Assembly (NCBI GenBank): GCA_009841115.1
Contig: VXML01000067.1
Location: forward strand, 101,761-139,350
Direction of reading: 5' to 3'
Source: Gemmatimonadota bacterium
GTDB taxonomy: Bacteria > Latescibacterota > UBA2968 > UBA8231
DNA: 37,590 nucleotides
Positions within the stretch are counted from its first letter, which is position 1. Each line of letters starts with the position of its first letter. The position numbers and the translations under genes are program-made. The notes under the pieces were generated by a model, which was not told the origin of the DNA, did no database searches, and worked only from the letters and a program-made list of their open reading frames with translations. Positions 1-8,510 of this stretch are shown piece by piece.

Positions 1-61
1 CGTGGTTTATGTCGGCCAGCTCGTGGAGGCGTTCTACAAAGGTTTCATACGTACTGCTCAT
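1..61 (-). CDS. N-terminal fragment, possible M32 carboxypeptidase
   Basis: A minus-strand gene begins with ATG at 61 and runs off the left edge, leaving about 20 codons. The start is supported by an AAGGAAAGG ribosome-binding site 7 nt upstream. The peptide begins MSSTYETFVERLHEL and continues ADINH. This resembles the N-terminus of M32 (carboxypeptidase Taq) metallopeptidases, which start with a similar amphipathic helix before the conserved GWDQ region. The catalytic HExxH lies outside the window, so the identity is a guess from the first helix only. It is divergent from the enolase-superfamily gene and may share its upstream region. Confidence is fair that this is a gene start and low for the family. 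Confidence 0.5.
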   Translation of the reverse strand, partial: MSSTYETFVERLHELADINH

Positions 62-86
62 GGCGTTGCCTTTCCTTGCGTTGGAT

Positions 87-140
87 TAATTGACGTTACG
101 CATCGTACGAATTGTCGAGGTCTGTGCGTAACATCAATTA
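87..140. promoter_or_regulatory. 16-bp inverted repeat in divergent intergenic region
   Basis: TAATTGACGTTACGCA at 87-102 and TGCGTAACATCAATTA at 125-140 are reverse complements with one mismatch, separated by 22 bp. A small palindrome, TCGTACGA, sits just inside the left arm at 103-110. The element lies between two divergent genes, upstream of the starts at 61 and 225. It could be a two-site operator for a dimeric regulator or a hairpin in the leader RNA. No U-tract follows, so a terminator is unlikely. No cognate regulator is visible next to it. Confidence 0.45.
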
Positions 141-224
141 GATTAAATTAACGGTTGCTTGCCTGCGAATTTTTGCGTGTCTTCTGTCCATCAATCTGCG
201 ACCCCATCATCCTCGGAGGCTCCC

Positions 225-1454
225 ATGAAGATCACCCACGCTGAAGCCATTGCCCTCAACATTCCCTTTTACGCCGAGCACGTCACACGCGCCATGCAGC
301 GTGCTTCGACCCACGACGAGCGCGTGTGGGTCGTGCGCTTGGAGACGGACAATGGCCTCGTGGGCTGGGCCGACAATCACGGCCAGCCATCGGTCGATGG
401 CCTCGTCGGGCAAAACCCGGCCAGCCTGATAAACCGCGACGATATTGGCTTTGGCCCGCAAGTCGCCTGCCTCGACCTAGTGGGCCAAGACAATGGCGTG
501 CCCGTACACGAGCTACTCGGCGTCAAGCTCCGCGACCGCTGCCCCATCTCTTGGTGGGACATAGATATGCCGCCCCAAGACTGGGTCGCCGAGGCCGAAG
601 AATCGCTAAAACGCGGGTACACCACCTTTAAGATGAAGGCCCGCCCTTGGCGCGACATCATCGCCCAAACCGATGCGGTTGCCAAGGTCGTCCCAGCCGA
701 CTACAAATTCGACGTCGATTTCAACGGCTTCTTGCTCAACCAAGCCAAGGCCGAAATCATCCTGCAAAAACTCGACGAAAACCCCAACGTCGGCATGTAC
801 GAAAGCCCATTTTACCTGCACTCGGACGTGGATGGGGCGCGGATTTTGCGCGAGCGGGTGCGCAAACCCATTGTCGAGCACTACCAAGACCAATATCTGC
901 GCAACAACTGCTGCGACGGCTTCGTCATCGGCGGCGGCGCGACCGATACCCGGCGGGCGGCAACCCTCGCGGCCGCCCAGAATAAGCCCTTTTGGCTCCA
1001 GCTCGTCGGCGCTGGCTTGACCACTACGTATGCGGCCCACCTCGGCTCGGTACTCTCGCACGCCCAACTGCCCTATATCACCTGCCACGAGTTGTGGGAG
1101 GACGACCTGCTGCAAGAGCCTATCGAAGTCCGCGACGGCTATATGCCGGTTCCAGACGCGCCCGGCTTGGGCGTCTCCGTGGATGAAGAGGCGATTGCAA
1201 AGTACCGAGTGGATCCCGCAGAGCCGACGCCCACACACCGCTACAAGGCCCAAAAGCGCATTCTCCGCGTGTACTGGCCGGGTGACGGCAAAGAGCGGGA
1301 GTGGGAATTTACCGCTGAAGCCCACTATCAGCGGGCCTTCTACGCTGGCAACATCCCCGGCTTTGAGCAAGGCGTCGATTTAGAGGTGATTGAGGACGAC
1401 AACAGCGCGGCCTTCCAAAAGCGGCACGAGGCTCTGTTGGCGCAAGGGCGCTAG
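225..1454 (+). CDS. Enolase-superfamily (mandelate racemase/muconate lactonizing type) protein
   Basis: This 409-residue protein has the two-domain enolase-superfamily layout: an alpha+beta capping domain followed by a TIM barrel. The KxK general-base motif of the MR/MLE group is present at about residues 136-138 (FKMKARPW). Metal-ligand segments DVDFNG, YESPF and PIVEHY follow in order. Such enzymes abstract a proton alpha to a carboxylate, usually in sugar-acid dehydration or racemisation; the substrate cannot be read here. The ATG at 225 is preferred over an in-frame ATG at 159 because GGAGG lies 5 nt upstream and family similarity begins at MKITHAEAIAL. About 70 residues after the barrel form a C-terminal extension that I do not recognise. 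Its stop overlaps the stop of the convergent epimerase-like gene, so the pair may belong to one carbohydrate theme. Confidence 0.85.
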   Translation: MKITHAEAIALNIPFYAEHVTRAMQRASTHDERVWVVRLETDNGLVGWADNHGQPSVDGLVGQNPASLINRDDIGFGPQVACLDLVGQDNGVPVHELLGVKLRDRCPISWWDIDMPPQDWVAEAEESLKRGYTTFKMKARPWRDIIAQTDAVAKVVPADYKFDVDFNGFLLNQAKAEIILQKLDENPNVGMYESPFYLHSDVDGARILRERVRKPIVEHYQDQYLRNNCCDGFVIGGGATDTRRAATLAAAQNKPFWLQLVGAGLTTTYAAHLGSVLSHAQLPYITCHELWEDDLLQEPIEVRDGYMPVPDAPGLGVSVDEEAIAKYRVDPAEPTPTHRYKAQKRILRVYWPGDGKEREWEFTAEAHYQRAFYAGNIPGFEQGVDLEVIEDDNSAAFQKRHEALLAQGR

Positions 1455-2461
1455 TCCCGCTGCCGAGCGATGGCCTCGTAGTCCGTCAGCGCGTAGCCGA
1501 TGCCTACGTAGTCGAGCAGGTTGAGCAGCGCCCGCAGTGCGACCCCAAACCCATCGACGCCGCTGAAGCCGCCAAACTGTCCGCCGCCCTTTAGGTGCGG
1601 CTCTAGGTCGAGGAATACGCCGGGGACTCCCTTTTGCTTCAACTCGTGTTCCAGAGCCGGGATGCGGGTGCGGAAGTCGCGCAGGATGGCCTCGTGCGCG
1701 GAGTCGCCGCGGTCGGCGGGCACGAAGTTTTTGAGCCGCTCCTCATCTACGACGCCTTCCCATTGGAGAGCCGGGTCGATCTTGTAGTCCTTGATGTGCA
1801 TCCAGCCGATCCCCTCGCGCATTGCATGATACTCCGCTAGGGTTTCGACTGGGGTGAAGTTTTGGCTCGACAGATTGCCGCCGTCGAAAATCAGGCACAG
1901 GTTGGGATGGTCCACCATCTCAAATAGCTCTTGCAGGAGCCGCCCGTTCTGGCCGACGAGATTGGCTTCGACCTCTAGGCCGAAAATGGTTCCGCCCCGG
2001 CTGCAAACCTCGGCGATTTGCGCCAGCCGATCGGCCACTGGCTCCACGTAATTGGCTGGATCCTCGCCTTGAGGATGGTAAAACGAGAACCCGCGAATCA
2101 GCCGCGTCTCGAACTCGCCGGCCAGATCCACGGCCCGCTGCACGTCCTGTTGCAAGTATTGGTCAAACGGGATATAGGCATTGGCCGAGCCATCTTCCAC
2201 GTCGAGCAGCTTGACCTTGCCAATCGGCGAGCCGATCGAGGCTACGGCAATTCCGAATTCGCCGTGCAATTGGCGCAGCCGCGCTATCTCGGGCGGCGTT
2301 AGCTGCATCACATTTTTTACGCCCTGTCCCACATCGACAAAGCGCAAGCTGTAGTGCGACATGCCCAGCGTCGCGAGCATGGCAAGCTGGGCTTCGGCCT
2401 TTTTGTCCTCCGGTCCCTCGTCGGCAAAGCCGCTGATGATCACCTTGGGTGTTTCGCGCAT
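1451..2461 (-). CDS. Sugar-phosphate isomerase/epimerase-like TIM-barrel protein
   Basis: The 337-residue protein belongs to the xylose-isomerase-like TIM-barrel (AP-endonuclease 2) family. Likely divalent-metal ligands appear in the expected order: Glu in FGLEVEANL, Asp in LIFDGGNL, His in WMHIKDY and Glu near the C-terminus in FLDLEPH. Members isomerise or epimerise sugars, inositols or hydroxypyruvate; the exact substrate is unknown. The start at 2461 (MRETPKVIISGF) is chosen because AGGAG lies a few bases upstream. A longer frame reaching 2554 translates the repeat-containing spacer and looks spurious. The last 4 nt overlap the end of the convergent enolase-superfamily gene. Both could act on related sugar acids, but opposite orientation argues against one operon. 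Confidence 0.82.
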   Translation of the reverse strand: MRETPKVIISGFADEGPEDKKAEAQLAMLATLGMSHYSLRFVDVGQGVKNVMQLTPPEIARLRQLHGEFGIAVASIGSPIGKVKLLDVEDGSANAYIPFDQYLQQDVQRAVDLAGEFETRLIRGFSFYHPQGEDPANYVEPVADRLAQIAEVCSRGGTIFGLEVEANLVGQNGRLLQELFEMVDHPNLCLIFDGGNLSSQNFTPVETLAEYHAMREGIGWMHIKDYKIDPALQWEGVVDEERLKNFVPADRGDSAHEAILRDFRTRIPALEHELKQKGVPGVFLDLEPHLKGGGQFGGFSGVDGFGVALRALLNLLDYVGIGYALTDYEAIARQRD

Positions 2462-2474
2462 AAAACTCTCCTGA

Positions 2475-2665
2475 AACTTAGTGGTTAGTGGCCAGTGGTT
2501 AGTGGTCAGTCCCAACCCCTTGGGCGTGGAGGCGGGGAACTGACCACCGACCACAGATCACTGACCACTAAGTTAGAGCTTGTTCAAACCTTGACAAAAC
2601 GCATGTCCTCTCCGTTAGTGGTCAGTGGCCAGTTCACTAACCACTAACCACTAACCACTAACCAC
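2475..2665. repeat. TTAGTGG/CCACTAA heptamer repeat cluster
   Basis: The spacer between the isomerase-like gene and glgP is built from variants of TTAGTGG and its complement CCACTAA. Positions 2475-2510 and 2539-2574 form an imperfect 36-bp inverted repeat (30 of 36 pairs match) around a 28-bp loop. From 2615 one TTAGTGG block is followed by about four tandem CCACTAA units at 2635-2665 that end exactly at the glgP start codon. Between the blocks, TTGACA at 2591-2596 could be a -35 box, but no good -10 follows at normal spacing. There are no unique spacers, so this is not CRISPR; it resembles low-complexity intergenic repeat families. Confidence 0.75.
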
Positions 2666-5221
2666 ATGAAACCGCTATATCGTCTCAATATCATCCCGTC
2701 CCTGCCCGAGCAACTGACGCCGCTGTGGGAGCTGGGGCACAACCTCTGGTGGAGTTGGAGCAAGGAAACCATCCGCACCTTCTACCAGATCGACCCGGAA
2801 GCGTGGGTCGAGAGTCAGCGCGATCCCCTGCGCTTTTGGACTCTCCTGCGGCCGGACCAGCTCGACGCCCTAATCGACGACGAGCAACTGCGAGGCCGCA
2901 TCGGGCGCGCTGTCGAGCAATTCGAGGGCTATTTGTCGCAGCCGACGTGGTTTGGCCAGACGCACGGCGAGAGCCAAATGCAGGTTGCGTACTTCTCGGC
3001 GGAGTTCGGCCTGACCGAGAGCCTGCGCATCTATTCCGGCGGCTTGGGCGTGCTCTCCGGCGACCACCTCAAGGCCGCTAGCGATCTAGGCATTCCCCTC
3101 GTCGGGGTTGGCTTGCTCTACCGCGAGGGCTATTTCCACCAAGCCCTCAACGCCGACGGCTGGCAGATAGAGCGCAACCCGGAAAACGACTTCTACCAGA
3201 TGCCCGTGCAGCCTGTCCACGGCGGCGACGGCGGGCACCTGACCATTGAGGTGCCCTTTGCCCACGGCTCGGTGCAGGCGCGGGTCTGGCAGGTGGAGGT
3301 GGGCCGAGTGCGGCTCTATTTGCTCGATACCAACCTCGACGAAAACGCTCCGGCGGACCGCGATATTACCGCTCGCCTCTACGGCGGCGACGCAGCCATG
3401 CGCATCCGGCAGGAGATTCTCCTCGGCATCGGCGGTTTGCGCGCCCTGCAAGCCGTGGGCATCGAACCCACTGTCTGCCACATGAACGAGGGGCACTCGG
3501 CCTTTTTGGCGCTAGAGCGGATCCGTCGGTTAATGACCGAGCACGGCTATTCGTTTGCCACGGCCCGCGAGGCCAGCATCGTCGGCAATGTGTTCACCAC
3601 GCATACGCCGGTTGCGGCGGGTAACGACTGGTTTCCCGCACACTTGGTCGAGGCGCACTTGGGCTATTTTCGCGAGTGGCTCGGCCTGTCGCACGAGGAA
3701 TTTATCGGCCTAGGCCGGATTAATCCCCGCGATTCTCACTCCGACTTTTGCATGACAGTCTTGGCACTGAGGCTCTCGGGCCGGGCCAATGGCGTCAGTC
3801 GCCTGCACGGCACAGTGAGCCGCCGCATGTGGCAGGGTCTGTGGCCCGACTTCGCAGAGCGCGAAATCCCCATCGGCCACGTCACCAACGGCGTCCATAT
3901 GCACACGTGGGTTTCGCTGGAAATGGCCGAGCTGTTCGACCGCTATCTCGGCGACACTTGGCGGTTGGTATCGGCTGACGAGCGGGACTGGGACCCGGTC
4001 TATCGCATCCCCGACCGCGAGCTGTGGGACACGCACCAGCAGCGGCGCAAGCGGTTGATTGACGTGGCCTGCCATCACCTGCGCCAGCAGATGCGGAGCC
4101 AAGGCGCGTCGAAGGCCAAAATTGAACAGACCTTAGCGCGGCTCGACCCCGAGGTGCTGACCATTGGCTTTGCTCGCCGCTTTGCCACGTACAAGCGCGG
4201 CAACCTGATCTTCCGCCATATTGAGCGGCTCAAGGCCCTGTTTTCCGACTCGCAGCGGCCCGTGCAGATTCTCTTCGCCGGCAAGGCCCACCCTCACGAC
4301 GACGCTGGCAAGGAGTTGATCCGCCAGATCGTCCACCTCGCGCGGCAAGCGCCCTTTAATGGCCGGATTTTCTTTTTGCAAGACTACGACATGAACCTCG
4401 CCCGCTACTTGGTGCAAGGGTGCGATGTCTGGCTCAACAATCCCCGCCGCCCCTTGGAGGCTTCGGGCACGTCGGGTATGAAGGCTGCGGTCAATGGCGT
4501 GCTCAACGTCAGCGTATGCGACGGCTGGTGGGACGAAGCCTGCGACAATCACGCTGGTTGGACTATTGGCCGCGGCGAGGACTACGACGACGAGCGGTAC
4601 CAAGACGAGGTCGAGTCCAACTCGCTCTACGATCTGCTAGAGACCGAAGTGATTCCGCTGTTCTATCAGCGCGACGCGGACGGTTTGCCCGGCGATTGGA
4701 TCGCCCGCATGAAGGAGACCATTGTCCAGCTTGCGCCGCAGTACAACACGCACCGCATGGTGCGCGAATATACCGAGCGGTTCTACTTGCCCGGGCAAGC
4801 TCGCTTTGAGGAATTGGCGAACGACCGCGAGCGGGTTCAGCGGCTGACACATTGGAAGTCGCACGTGCGCTCCAAGTGGGCGCAGGTGCAGATCGGCGCG
4901 GTGGATGCTGAATTTCCTCGGTTGCTCAAGGTGGGGATGCGAGTGCCGTTGCGCGCCGCGGTGGCTTTGGGAGAGCTAACGCCAGAGGATGTCCGCGTCG
5001 AGATCTATGCCGGTCGTCTCAATGCCCAGCGCGAGTTCGCGCAGACCGAGGTGTACCCGCTGGAATTGGATGGGCACAACGGCGATGGGACCTACCATTT
5101 CGTCGGCACCTTTACGTGCGCGGCGGCTGGGTCGCACGGCTACACCCTGCGCGTGGTGCCTTCGCATCCCGACTTGCAAAATCCCTTGGAGATGGGGTTG
5201 GTTCACTGGGCGAGGGGGTAG
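2666..5221 (+). CDS. glgP: Alpha-glucan (glycogen/maltodextrin) phosphorylase
   Basis: The protein catalyses phosphorolysis of alpha-1,4-glucans to glucose-1-phosphate in the cytoplasm. It is 851 residues, in the range of the bacterial/archaeal alpha-glucan phosphorylase group rather than the classical glycogen phosphorylase group. An N-terminal DUF3417-type segment (ELGHNLWWSW) precedes the catalytic domains. Diagnostic motifs are MNEGHSAFL, TTHTPVAAGND, TNGVHMHTW and ARRFATYKR. The PLP-lysine motif ASGTSGMKAAVNG places the Schiff-base Lys at about residue 606. The last ~100 residues look like a beta-rich add-on. The ATG at 2666 fits the family N-terminus, yet it has no Shine-Dalgarno: CCACTAA repeats abut it directly. 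It is monocistronic and convergent with folD, with only 11 nt between the two stops. Confidence 0.95.
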   Translation: MKPLYRLNIIPSLPEQLTPLWELGHNLWWSWSKETIRTFYQIDPEAWVESQRDPLRFWTLLRPDQLDALIDDEQLRGRIGRAVEQFEGYLSQPTWFGQTHGESQMQVAYFSAEFGLTESLRIYSGGLGVLSGDHLKAASDLGIPLVGVGLLYREGYFHQALNADGWQIERNPENDFYQMPVQPVHGGDGGHLTIEVPFAHGSVQARVWQVEVGRVRLYLLDTNLDENAPADRDITARLYGGDAAMRIRQEILLGIGGLRALQAVGIEPTVCHMNEGHSAFLALERIRRLMTEHGYSFATAREASIVGNVFTTHTPVAAGNDWFPAHLVEAHLGYFREWLGLSHEEFIGLGRINPRDSHSDFCMTVLALRLSGRANGVSRLHGTVSRRMWQGLWPDFAEREIPIGHVTNGVHMHTWVSLEMAELFDRYLGDTWRLVSADERDWDPVYRIPDRELWDTHQQRRKRLIDVACHHLRQQMRSQGASKAKIEQTLARLDPEVLTIGFARRFATYKRGNLIFRHIERLKALFSDSQRPVQILFAGKAHPHDDAGKELIRQIVHLARQAPFNGRIFFLQDYDMNLARYLVQGCDVWLNNPRRPLEASGTSGMKAAVNGVLNVSVCDGWWDEACDNHAGWTIGRGEDYDDERYQDEVESNSLYDLLETEVIPLFYQRDADGLPGDWIARMKETIVQLAPQYNTHRMVREYTERFYLPGQARFEELANDRERVQRLTHWKSHVRSKWAQVQIGAVDAEFPRLLKVGMRVPLRAAVALGELTPEDVRVEIYAGRLNAQREFAQTEVYPLELDGHNGDGTYHFVGTFTCAAAGSHGYTLRVVPSHPDLQNPLEMGLVHWARG

Positions 5222-5232
5222 GGACGCGCCGA

Positions 5233-6117
5233 TCAGGCCATTCCGCACTTGCGCTTGGCCGCCCACACGGTGTTGTAGAGCAATAGCGCGATTGTCATCG
5301 GCCCGACTCCGTTGGGCACGGGCGTGATCGCGCGGGCTTTTGGGCGTACCTGTTTGTAGTCCACGTCGCCGACGAGCCGCCAGCCGCGTTCGCGCGAGGG
5401 GTCGTCAATTTGGTTGGTGCCCACGTCGATTACCACCGCCCCTTCTTTGACCATATCCGCCGTAATGCCACGGGGAAATCCAGCCGCCACTACTAGGATG
5501 TCCGCTTGGCGCGTAAAGTGCCCGAGGTCTCGCGTGCCGGTATGGCACAGAGTCACCGTGGCATTGGCCCCGGCCGCCTTGTGTCCCAGCAAGATGGCTA
5601 CGGGCCGTCCCACGAGCGTACTCCGACCGACCACGACCACGTGTTGGCCTTCTACCTCAATCCCGCTGCGGCTGAGAATCTGCAAGACCCCGTGCGGCGT
5701 ACAGGGCCAAAAGCACTCTTCCTGCCGCACGAGGCGGCCCAAATTAACCGGATGCAAGCCATCGACATCCTTATTCGGGTCAATGGCGTTAAGGACTTGC
5801 TGCTCGTCTTGGACCGGCAGTGGTAGTTGTATTAAGATGCCGTGGATCGCGTCGTCGGCGTTGAGCCGCTCGACGGTGGCTAGCACGTCTTCGGTGGTGG
5901 CGTTGGCCGGTATATCTATTTGCACGGAGTGAATGCCGAGAGCTTCGCAGGCGCGGCCCTTGGCGCGCACGTAGGACTGCGAGGCTGGATTGTCCCCTAC
6001 TAATACGACTGCCAAGCCCGGTACCAGACCGTGCTCCTGCTTCAGGCGTGCGATGTCCGCTCGCAGTTCTTCTTCCACTTGGGCCGCAATCGCTCGGCCA
6101 TCGAGTCTTTCTCCCAT
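5233..6117 (-). CDS. folD: Bifunctional methylenetetrahydrofolate dehydrogenase/cyclohydrolase
   Basis: FolD oxidises 5,10-methylene-THF with NADP+ and hydrolyses the product to 10-formyl-THF in cytosolic one-carbon metabolism. The 294-residue protein matches the family length. The catalytic Tyr and Lys are at about Y49 and K53 (SYVRAKGRACEALGI). Folate- and dinucleotide-site motifs QLPLP, DPNKDVDGLHPVN, PCTPHGVL and GRSTLVGRP follow. The usual PVPGGVGPMT signature reads PVPNGVGPMT, a Gly to Asn change near residue 269. The start at 6117 is fixed by the family N-terminus and by TGATG overlap with the serS stop, implying translational coupling. A longer frame upstream only translates serS out of frame. 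Confidence 0.95.
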   Translation of the reverse strand: MGERLDGRAIAAQVEEELRADIARLKQEHGLVPGLAVVLVGDNPASQSYVRAKGRACEALGIHSVQIDIPANATTEDVLATVERLNADDAIHGILIQLPLPVQDEQQVLNAIDPNKDVDGLHPVNLGRLVRQEECFWPCTPHGVLQILSRSGIEVEGQHVVVVGRSTLVGRPVAILLGHKAAGANATVTLCHTGTRDLGHFTRQADILVVAAGFPRGITADMVKEGAVVIDVGTNQIDDPSRERGWRLVGDVDYKQVRPKARAITPVPNGVGPMTIALLLYNTVWAAKRKCGMA

Positions 6118-7478
6118 CACGCGCCTTTCGGTTGCAGGACGCTCTTCTGCACGACCCGTTGCAGGGCTGCGGGGACCTGGACTGCGCCGTCGGGTTGCTG
6201 ATAATTGTCCAAAATGGCGATCAGTAGGCGGCCCATCGCGCAACCTGTGTCGTTGACTAGGTGGCAAAAACCTCGCCCGCTCGCGCCCTTGTAGCGGATG
6301 TTTAAGCGCCGGGCCTGATAGTCGGTGGCGTTGGTGTCGGTCATTACCTCCATGAACTCGCCCGTCCCGGACATCCACACTTCCATGTCCCGTTGCCGAT
6401 GGCTGGCCAGATAGCCGGCGTCCCCGTGGCACTTATCGACGACTCGGTAGGGTAAGGCCAGCTCTTGCAGGAGCCATTCGTTGATTTGGCCGAATTCCTC
6501 GTACAGGGCTGCGGATTGATCGGGGAGGCACACGGCGTTCATTTCGATTTTGTCGAATTGGTGCATGCGCTTGATGCCCTTGACGTCTTGGCCCCACGAC
6601 CCGGCTTCTGAACGAAAGCAGGGTGTATAGGCGAAGAGCTTGACGGGCAGCTCGGCTGCGTCCAAGGTCTGGTCCATGAAGTAGCTGAAGTTAGCTGGCT
6701 CGGAGGATCCGACGAGGAAAAGTTCGGCCTCTTCTTCGACGTTATCTGTCTTGATGGCATAGACTTGGTCGCGGCCTTCGGGGAAATGCGAGGTGCCGTA
6801 CAGAGAGCGCTCCCGCACCAAAAGCGGCGGCACGAACATCTCGTACCCGCGCGCTAAAAGCTCGTCGATGAGGAGCTGGCTCAGGGCGTATTGCATCCGC
6901 GCGACATCGCCGCGCAAATAGGCAAAGCGCGAACCGGAAACTTGGCCGCCCTGCAGGGTGTTGATGCCGCCTAATTTGACGCCGAGGTCGGCGTGGTGGA
7001 GGGGCTCAAAGGCGTCGTCTTGGGCGTGGAGAGGTCGCTTGGGCATGTACTGGGCAGTGGTGTTCCCGCGTCCCAGCTTATCCTCGGCTAGATAGCCCTG
7101 CCCCGGAATCCATGCCTTCTCCTCGACGTTGTCTTCCTCGCCAGTTCCGGCGGGCATGTCGGGATGCGGCCAGTTGGGGAACCAATCCATGATTTGCTGC
7201 CACTCGGCGACGACGGTTCCCAACTCGTGCTCCAGCACCCGCCCGCGCTCGCGCAACTCTCGCCCTTTTTCTCGCGCTGCATCCGGGTCGTTGCGACCGA
7301 GTTGCGCGAGTTGCTTTTTCTGGCTGTTGAGTGCGTCGATGTCCCGTTGCAGCTTTTGCCGCGCTGCGTCGAGGGCCAACCAGCGATCCACATTGGCTTT
7401 GGCCGGGTCAACCTTGCGCACCCGTATTGCCTCGCGCATGGCGTCGGGATCGGTGCGCACGGCCTTTGGGTCGATCAT
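6117..7478 (-). CDS. serS: Seryl-tRNA synthetase
   Basis: SerRS charges tRNA-Ser (and tRNA-Sec) with serine. The 453-residue protein starts with the long antiparallel coiled-coil tRNA-binding arm (about residues 30-100, rich in Lys/Arg/Glu/Gln). The class II catalytic core follows: motif 2 at about 288-314 (CFRSEAGSWGQDVKG ... HQFDKIE) and motif 3 at about 412-431 (GCAMGRLLIAILDNYQQPDG). Start 7478 (MIDPKAVRTDP) matches the family; a GAGAG-like site lies just upstream. It lies 84 bp downstream of the LysR gene, and its stop overlaps the folD start. SerS and FolD both connect to serine/one-carbon supply, a plausible but not demonstrated reason for coupling. Confidence 0.96.
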   Translation of the reverse strand: MIDPKAVRTDPDAMREAIRVRKVDPAKANVDRWLALDAARQKLQRDIDALNSQKKQLAQLGRNDPDAAREKGRELRERGRVLEHELGTVVAEWQQIMDWFPNWPHPDMPAGTGEEDNVEEKAWIPGQGYLAEDKLGRGNTTAQYMPKRPLHAQDDAFEPLHHADLGVKLGGINTLQGGQVSGSRFAYLRGDVARMQYALSQLLIDELLARGYEMFVPPLLVRERSLYGTSHFPEGRDQVYAIKTDNVEEEAELFLVGSSEPANFSYFMDQTLDAAELPVKLFAYTPCFRSEAGSWGQDVKGIKRMHQFDKIEMNAVCLPDQSAALYEEFGQINEWLLQELALPYRVVDKCHGDAGYLASHRQRDMEVWMSGTGEFMEVMTDTNATDYQARRLNIRYKGASGRGFCHLVNDTGCAMGRLLIAILDNYQQPDGAVQVPAALQRVVQKSVLQPKGA

Positions 7479-7562
7479 AAGTACTCGCTCTCAGTTTTGG
7501 GTCAAAAATGGATTAAAAATAAGAACGCCGCTGGTGCGAATCGTGGCAATATCGCGGGGGTC

Positions 7563-8486
7563 TCAGCTTTTGGGAGCAATCTTTTGCAGCCACTCGTCCC
7601 GCCCGCCGTAGGCGGCAAATACGGCTTCGAGCAGGAGCCGCACGGCTTGGCCAAAGTAGCGGCCACGCCGCCAGGCCACGCCGATTTCGCGCTCAAAGGC
7701 CACGCCGCGCACTTCTACTGTTTTGAGCGCGCCGCTGGCCAGCGATTCGCGGATGGTCAGTCGCGGCAAAAAGGAGATGCCCACTCCGGCCTCCACTAAC
7801 TTGCGCATGGCCTCTGGGCTGCGCAGTTCCATTACTGCGCCCGGCGCTAGGCCGGCTTCGGCAAACTTCTCGTCAACGACCTTGCGCGAGACTGAGTCGG
7901 CGTGAAAGAGGATCAGAGGCTCTTCTACCACTTCGGCGAGGGCGACGGACCTGCACTGGACAAAGCGATGTGCTGGCCCGACAACCAAGGGCATGTCGTC
8001 GCGGTAAATTGGCACGGCGTCGATTTTGGGATGGGTATAGGGCAGGTGAATCAGCGCGAATTCAGAGCGCTGCATTAGCAGATCGTCGATGAGGTAACGC
8101 GAGGGAGCGACTTGGGTCTTGAGCGCGACGCCCGGATAGCGGCGCATGTACTCTTTGAGAATTTCCGGCAGGAGGTAGATAACGGCCGCATCTACTGCCC
8201 CAAACTGAAAGCCGCCTCCCGGCTCCAAGTCGCTCCGCTGGAGCCGCTCGCTCGCCTCCTCCAGCAAGTCTTCGATTTGGACGGCATAGCTCAGTAGTAG
8301 GCGGCCCTCGGTCGTCAGGGCCACGTGCCGATTGTCGCGGTTGAAGAGCTGGACTCCCATGCTCTTTTCCAGCTCCGAGACCGCGCTGGAAACCGTCGGT
8401 TGGGTTACGTTCATCTGGCGCGCCGCTTGGGTAAAGCCGCCCGTGCGCGCCACGGCGAGGAAGTAGCGCAGGTGTTGCAGGTTCAT
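7563..8486 (-). CDS. LysR-family transcriptional regulator
   Basis: The 307-residue protein has the classic N-terminal winged helix-turn-helix (residues 1-60; RYFLAVARTGGFTQAARQM, then TQPTVSSAVSELE). A periplasmic-binding-protein-like effector domain follows at about residues 90-295. The family senses a small-molecule inducer and usually regulates a neighbouring or divergent gene. Here it is collinear with, and 24 bp downstream of, a PhyH oxygenase gene and 84 bp upstream of serS. The obvious targets are therefore the two PhyH genes, by inference from position. The ATG lacks a Shine-Dalgarno and is preceded by a short GGGCG(C/T)AG direct repeat at 8487-8508, a situation similar to the repeat-abutted start of glgP. 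Confidence 0.92.
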   Translation of the reverse strand: MNLQHLRYFLAVARTGGFTQAARQMNVTQPTVSSAVSELEKSMGVQLFNRDNRHVALTTEGRLLLSYAVQIEDLLEEASERLQRSDLEPGGGFQFGAVDAAVIYLLPEILKEYMRRYPGVALKTQVAPSRYLIDDLLMQRSEFALIHLPYTHPKIDAVPIYRDDMPLVVGPAHRFVQCRSVALAEVVEEPLILFHADSVSRKVVDEKFAEAGLAPGAVMELRSPEAMRKLVEAGVGISFLPRLTIRESLASGALKTVEVRGVAFEREIGVAWRRGRYFGQAVRLLLEAVFAAYGGRDEWLQKIAPKS

Positions 8487-8510
8487 GGGCGCAGGGCGTA
8501 GGGCGCAGTG

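Noticed and set aside
606..1370. 254-codon open frame on the minus strand
   Set aside because: Antisense shadow of the enolase-superfamily gene; no family motif and no ribosome-binding site.
2475..2665. Possible CRISPR array
   Set aside because: The repeated unit is only 7 bp, copies are contiguous or inverted, and there are no regular unique spacers.
5222..5232. Terminator between convergent glgP and folD
   Set aside because: Only 11 bp separate the stops and no hairpin or U-tract is visible.
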